DNA of 64,000 nt, taken from assembly GCA_016859345.1 (NCBI GenBank), contig CM029114.1:17122001-17186000 (forward strand). Reading direction: 5' to 3'. Below the pieces are notes generated by a model. That model was given only the letters and a program-made list of their open reading frames with translations, did not search any database and had not been told where the DNA came from. Positions 59,188 to 64,000 of this stretch are shown here, piece by piece. Position numbers and translations under genes: made by a program. Positions within the stretch are counted from its first letter, which is position 1, and every line of letters starts with the position of its first letter. The stretch is from Istiophorus platypterus (Eukaryota; Chordata; Actinopteri; Istiophoriformes; Istiophoridae).

Positions 59188-62100
59188 GTAAGAGACGAGG
59201 AGCTGATCATCATCATTATTATTATTATTACCATTATTATTTAAAACCAGTTTTCCTGTAGCCTCCAGCAATCGTGGTCGATTAGTTAATAGAACCGCGT
59301 TGAGGAAAGGCTGCGCTGAATTGTAAAGCCCTGGGAAAACACACTACTATGGCACCGTGTACTTTATGTGGAGCCAAGATGTGAGCGTGTGTGTGTGTGT
59401 GTGTGTGTGAGCGCTCACCTAAACACATGCACATGCTCGCACATACGCACCAGATGTTTTCTTTACCGGATTAATTAAATTTAGATTCACCCGGATAAAG
59501 GGACAACACGCAGCGATAAATCATGAAAGAGCAGTTGTAATTAAGCCCGTGCCACCGGTCAGCCGAGCTCTAACTTAGTCTCTTACTGCATGGATAGCTC
59601 CATTATCACTGTGTGGCTGGGCTTTTGTGAGGATGTAAAGGGGAAACTGGAGGGGATTTCATACACATGTTAACCACTTAAAACGCTGATACTTTTACGG
59701 TCCAGTGAGCCATGGGTTGCGGAAATACTTTTGTTTGATGTGCCCTGATAGGTGCAGGGTAATGGCAAGCATTTAAATAACATATTCAATCCGTCTTTTA
59801 TTTCATTCTTTATAATTAGAGTTGGATATAAGAAGAAGCAATGACCAGACTCGGTACAAGAGCTAGAGGATCCCCTCAAGTGATTACAACCATCACCTTT
59901 TAACCGCTGTCCACCTGTTCATACTGTTGGATTTTCAAAACTAATTCCCCAGGGCAGCAACCTTTGCTTAAAAAACCAAAAACAAAAAGTGGGTCTCTGC
60001 GATGGTTACATTCGAGCTGTACTGAGTTGCTTCACCCGCTGTTTACTCAGCGGACCAAGAATTTATTTCAACATATTCACTTAAACAGCTTTTTGACTAA
60101 GCTGCCACAGCCTCTACATTGCAGACAATGATAGCTTGCCACAGATGATTTCATTCAAAATGTAACCAGATCTCTATAGTATGGTTTCATTGTCAGTTGT
60201 TTCGCCATGAATTGTAGGAGTATTTTACTTGCATTTTGTTTGAATTGAATAGTTTTGTCATGAAAAAGAAAAGAAAACCCTGGGTAGAATAGTTTCCTGG
60301 CCAGTGTAGGGATATTATCAATATGTATCTTAGATCACCGGTGCGCTGGGACAGTCACAGAAGGCAGAGTTTCAGGCACTAAAGGTGGTTAACAGCAGTG
60401 TTTTCCTTTTCTGGCAACAGGAGTATTTCTTGACAAGTCTGATCTACTGACAAGACTAAAAGCAGAAATGTGTTAATAGTCAAAAATGCTGCTCGTCATA
60501 CTCTAGTTAATGAGAAATATGAAAATCTACATCATCTAAAAATGGAGGCTGGGCATGGACACCACAAAATCCAAATCGTTCCCAGAATTTAGGCCATTTA
60601 GGTGCCAGGAAAAGTTTCCTGGAAAACACAAATAACATCTACAACACAGCTCCTCCACGGCTGGCAGAACTCCTTGCTTCAATATCATCTACCTTGAGGC
60701 AAAATCTGATAAGTCTATATGTGTGAGGAAGCTAATTAGCTGATAGCAGCTCTCTCCTTCTGATCCAATTATAGGGAGCAGAGCATTTACTTTAAGCCTG
60801 TTAATTAAAGACTCGTCAGGCAGGACCAGGGCCTAAACCTCTCATATCACCCACCTAACGCCACTTTGGAAAACAGCTAAATGATAAGAGAGGAAATGAT
60901 CACCCTAGGACAGTATCAGATCAGCTTCTGTGCACCCACATTAGCTGATTATTTTCACTTGCATTTCCCCTTCCTTTTCATCAGTCTTTGTGATGCTTAC
61001 AAGCACTGCTACTGTTCCCCTGTCCTGCACACATATGATTACTTATCCTTAGATCACAGAGACTGGTTATCTGTAAAATCAGACCATTTTGTTTTATGTC
61101 CTTTGTGTAACCCCTTCATCTTTTTCAAAGCTGTCACTGGGCCCCTTCAGTTTTTCTTAATATGATATTACAAGGCACAGAGGATGAGAATGAAAAACAA
61201 ACAATGGGCAAGTTGAAATGTGTGAATAAATGTTCCAAGCCAGTTCAGTGACTTTGAATTTAAGCTTCCACTTGACTTGCTGACCAGATGGTCGTATACT
61301 AAGCACATAATCCATCGGGTATAAGTATCTTTGGACCATGGCTTCATATTCATGGCTAATAATCCCTTGATCATAATGATTGTATATGGTTGGATTCACA
61401 TGAGTTACTGTATCACCACTTTGTGGTCATATGACAATGATTGAACTATTTTATTCTAATTCATTTAACAACATGCCTGGAAGAGATGGGGGTAATATTT
61501 CATTGTTTCACAATACTACAGTATCCTGGTAGAGAGACAGTGGTACTGTATATGAGAAAGCAGAGTGAATAAGCATGTGCTTAGATGCTGAGATTTTGAT
61601 TAAAATACAGTATGATTATAGTTTTCCTATGTTTTTAATGTAAATCATTAATAATGCTAAATGCAAGAGTGGTCATCAACATGCTGACACAATGCTTTCA
61701 AGCCTCTTGCTTCAATCCTGATGATCACAGTATTCATCACATTAAAGTGTTTTTAAATAATCTGCTTCCACCACCAGCAAATCAAGAGGGCAATCAGAAT
61801 TGGGAACTCTAATTTCAGCATATATTCATGCAAAAATTAACAAATTTGCCTTGTTCCAAGTGTAAGATCTAGCCCCATCTTAAAATGTAATCTGATCACT
61901 TAGGTCGTAGAATGTGTGGAAAATTAAGATGAAGATGAATGACCAATTCAGCTGTAATAACTTTACAACTGCTTTACTTTTTGGAGTGATCACATAGCTG
62001 TTATCGCATTTGAAGCAATCCATTAGACATGAGCTTTAATGATAATGGTTATTCAATACCAATATGTTTTTTTGTGTTGTACGAGAGTAAAAATTTTCCT

Positions 62101-63432
62101 TCCACAGAAACCACATCCCTCCATCTGTCCTTGAGGCCATCTGAGTGTATTACAACCCAGGACAAGACACATTGGCTCTGTCTTGGAATATAAAGTTACC
62201 CTGGGAGCTTGCCAAACCACCTCGCTCTATACTTAACAGATTATTCAACATCATCTTGATCTCTCTGGGTCAATCAGATCCGTTCAGCAAATGTTCTTTT
62301 AAGTGCCCATTCTTCGTTGCTTTTGATAGGAACTCAGTTTTAACTTCCTCATCAATATTAAGAGGTTTTGTTCAGAACTTTGTGTGACTGAAGCTACTTA
62401 CCATTCCAGGAAGTGCTGTCAGATTTTACACCGGGCCATGCATTCAAGCAAACAGCTCTTGCTGGGCTCTGAAGAGAAAGCAATAGTTATGAATAATTCA
62501 TTTGTCATGTTAAGGTTTCATTTTTCCACCTCGGGTGCTGGAGTTAAAAGTTTAAAGGTTGTGGGGTTGATCATAAATTATGAAACACATAGCGATAATT
62601 TTATATCACAGAAGCTCCCATGAGTTTCTTGTTATTCCTGCTACTTTATTTCATTCCTACTATTGCTTTAGATACATACCTTATGTGCTGGAGATTATTT
62701 TTGAATACTTTTTGTACATATTTTTGAAAAGTCATGATGCAGTTACCCAAACAAATTTACATTATTGAGGAAATGTAGGAAAATAGCTTCAGCTGCTAAA
62801 ATATGTGGAATAAGTGCTGGAGTATCAGCCAGTCTTTGGCATATGAAACTGTCTCTGCACTGCACTACTTAAAAAAAAAAAAAAGAATCTACAAAATTTT
62901 CAATTGTGGGGGTCAGCGGCAAGGCAGCAAGGATTTTTAAAGTAGGGCTTGATTTGTTAGTCATGGAGGCTGACTGGCATTTTGTCCAGTGCATAAGAAT
63001 CACAGACAGCTTTGCCTCTCTGGTTCCCCAAAGAGTTTTGGCATAATAAGATAACCTTTGATCCACATACACTGAAGAGAGTGGCTTAACTAGGGCAGGA
63101 TTTACACAGATACAAAAGACCTGCTTTTCAACTGCTTTAAGTCAAAGCTCTGATTCTCTTATGGCTGTCTAGCCTTGGAGAACCCACACAGGGTCTCATC
63201 TTATTTCCCCACTGAGGAGCAGTAGCTTTTTAAACATCAGATCTCTGCCCCAAAGACTGGAGTGAAAGCAGGAGTTTATGTTACAAGGCCAGGTCAGCAA
63301 TGTACATCTGAGCCCACAGTCATGATTTATTTTGGAATATGATCACCTCAGACCAGTTTAATGCTTTGACACCCACCAGGACCTTTTATTAATAAAAATA
63401 TAGTGACCAGAGAAATTTCATTTGAATGTAGA
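59188..63432 (+). other. mgat5b: mgat5b intron 1 (partial)
   Basis: This is intronic by position after the GTAAGA donor. It contains an (ATT)n tract at 59,213-59,242 and a TG microsatellite at 59,388-59,409. Complex segments that could be intronic enhancers lie at about 59,460-59,620 and 60,690-60,850 (the latter with GCTAATTAGCTGATAGCAGC). No second exon and no antisense gene were recognised. Large first introns are typical for this gene in vertebrates. Confidence 0.6.
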
Positions 63433-64000
63433 GGTACGGTTGCGGTTGAAAGTATTGGCAACCCTGAATTTTAAGTAGGTAATTTGGAATATCTTCAGGA
63501 ATTAATGCAAATTAATCAATTTTATTGAATCAAAATATTTTAATAAAAATATTCAAGGTTACCGAATGAAAGCAAATTTAAAAAAAATAAAACTTGCATT
63601 GTAGCAAAATTATACAACCACAAAATTTACCCCAGACACAATTTTTGAACTTTAGCCATTGTGTAAAAAAAAAAAAAGTGAAACAATCAGCCCCTTTTTA
63701 TGCAGTAAAACCATTATAAATTGATTAATTCAGGTCATAACACTGAAAAGTAAATACAGGTGAGTCTTTTTTTTTTTTTTGAGGAACTAATTTAAATTAA
63801 CCAAAGGATGCCAATAAAGGTGTCAAGCTTCAATTTATGTCTGGATTTATTAGTTCACTAAGTGAAAGCATTTTCTGTAAGTTGTTCAGAAACTTTGGAC
63901 ATTTTATTAAATATTTTGACCATATAAAATTAATTAATTTAAAATTATTTCTGAAGGTATTCTAGATTGTGTACTTAAAATGCAGAGGTTCCAATAGTTT
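63433..64000. mobile_element. Tc1-type inverted-repeat element, cut by window end
   Basis: Bases 63,449-63,498 and the reverse complement of 63,951-64,000 match at 39 of 50 positions without gaps. Both include the typical Tc1-end block AAAGTATTGG / AAACTATTGG and a shared ATTTTAAGTA and CTTCAG. The roughly 450 bp between are AT-rich and have no transposase frame, so this is a MITE-like or internally deleted non-autonomous copy. The outer end of the right repeat is beyond the window. A further end-like motif, GCCAATAAAGGTGTCAAG, lies at 63,810-63,827. It is inserted in mgat5b intron 1. Confidence 0.75.

Noticed and set aside
60881..61165. Plus-strand 94-codon hydrophobic frame in mgat5b intron 1
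   Set aside because: Examined as the missing membrane-anchor exon; it lacks the expected sequence after an AG acceptor and does not match the family.

Overview
The window looks like teleost fish nuclear DNA. It is AT-rich and gene-poor, with long dinucleotide microsatellites, decayed Tc1/mariner transposons, and several interspersed repeats that I recognise from bony-fish genomes. The few coding parts are short exons bounded by GT/AG splice sites. Nothing is bacterial, plasmid-like or viral, and I see no operon, CRISPR array, rRNA or tRNA gene. Fewer than 1 kb of the 64 kb can be defended as protein-coding.

Two genes are supported. (1) On the minus strand (21,468 to 19,067) lies a complete three-coding-exon gene for a 245-residue secreted or membrane-anchored protein with two immunoglobulin domains. 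It has a signal-peptide exon, a cysteine-rich V-set-like exon, and a last exon that encodes the second Ig domain plus a short hydrophobic C-terminus of GPI-anchor type. Both introns are phase 1. A likely 5' untranslated exon lies just upstream and a long GT microsatellite lies beyond it. (2) On the plus strand, the first coding exon of mgat5b (brain-type N-acetylglucosaminyltransferase Vb/IX) lies at 59,120-59,187 at the downstream edge of a CpG island. It ends in a consensus splice donor. The rest of the window, and presumably sequence beyond it, is intron 1.

The mgat5b promoter region (about 57.4-59.2 kb) is the most informative part. It holds a near-canonical RE1/NRSE (REST) element at 57,558-57,578, a YY1-type GCCATCTT, four exact copies of the 9-mer GACCCGCCG, and an upstream ORF whose stop overlaps the mgat5b start as ATGA. 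A neural-restricted gene carrying a REST site fits well.

Layout: 1-19 kb, no gene, with microsatellites and interspersed repeats (5.2, 8.3, 14.9 kb); 19-21.7 kb, the Ig-domain gene, whose second intron holds a repeat apparently split by another; 22-57 kb, a gene desert with a SINE-like copy (33.8 kb), two dead Tc1 transposons (49.3 and 52.9 kb), an 86-bp TA tract, a striking hairpin (38.28 kb) and several stretches that look like candidate conserved regulatory DNA (39.1, 40.4, 44.7, 51.8 kb); 57.4-59.2 kb, the mgat5b promoter and first exon; 59.2-64 kb, mgat5b intron 1, ending in a Tc1-type inverted-repeat element cut by the window end.

I found no clearly new multi-gene system. The best leads are the REST site and ATGA uORF at mgat5b, and the unassigned Ig-domain gene. 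All family assignments are from recognition, not from searches.
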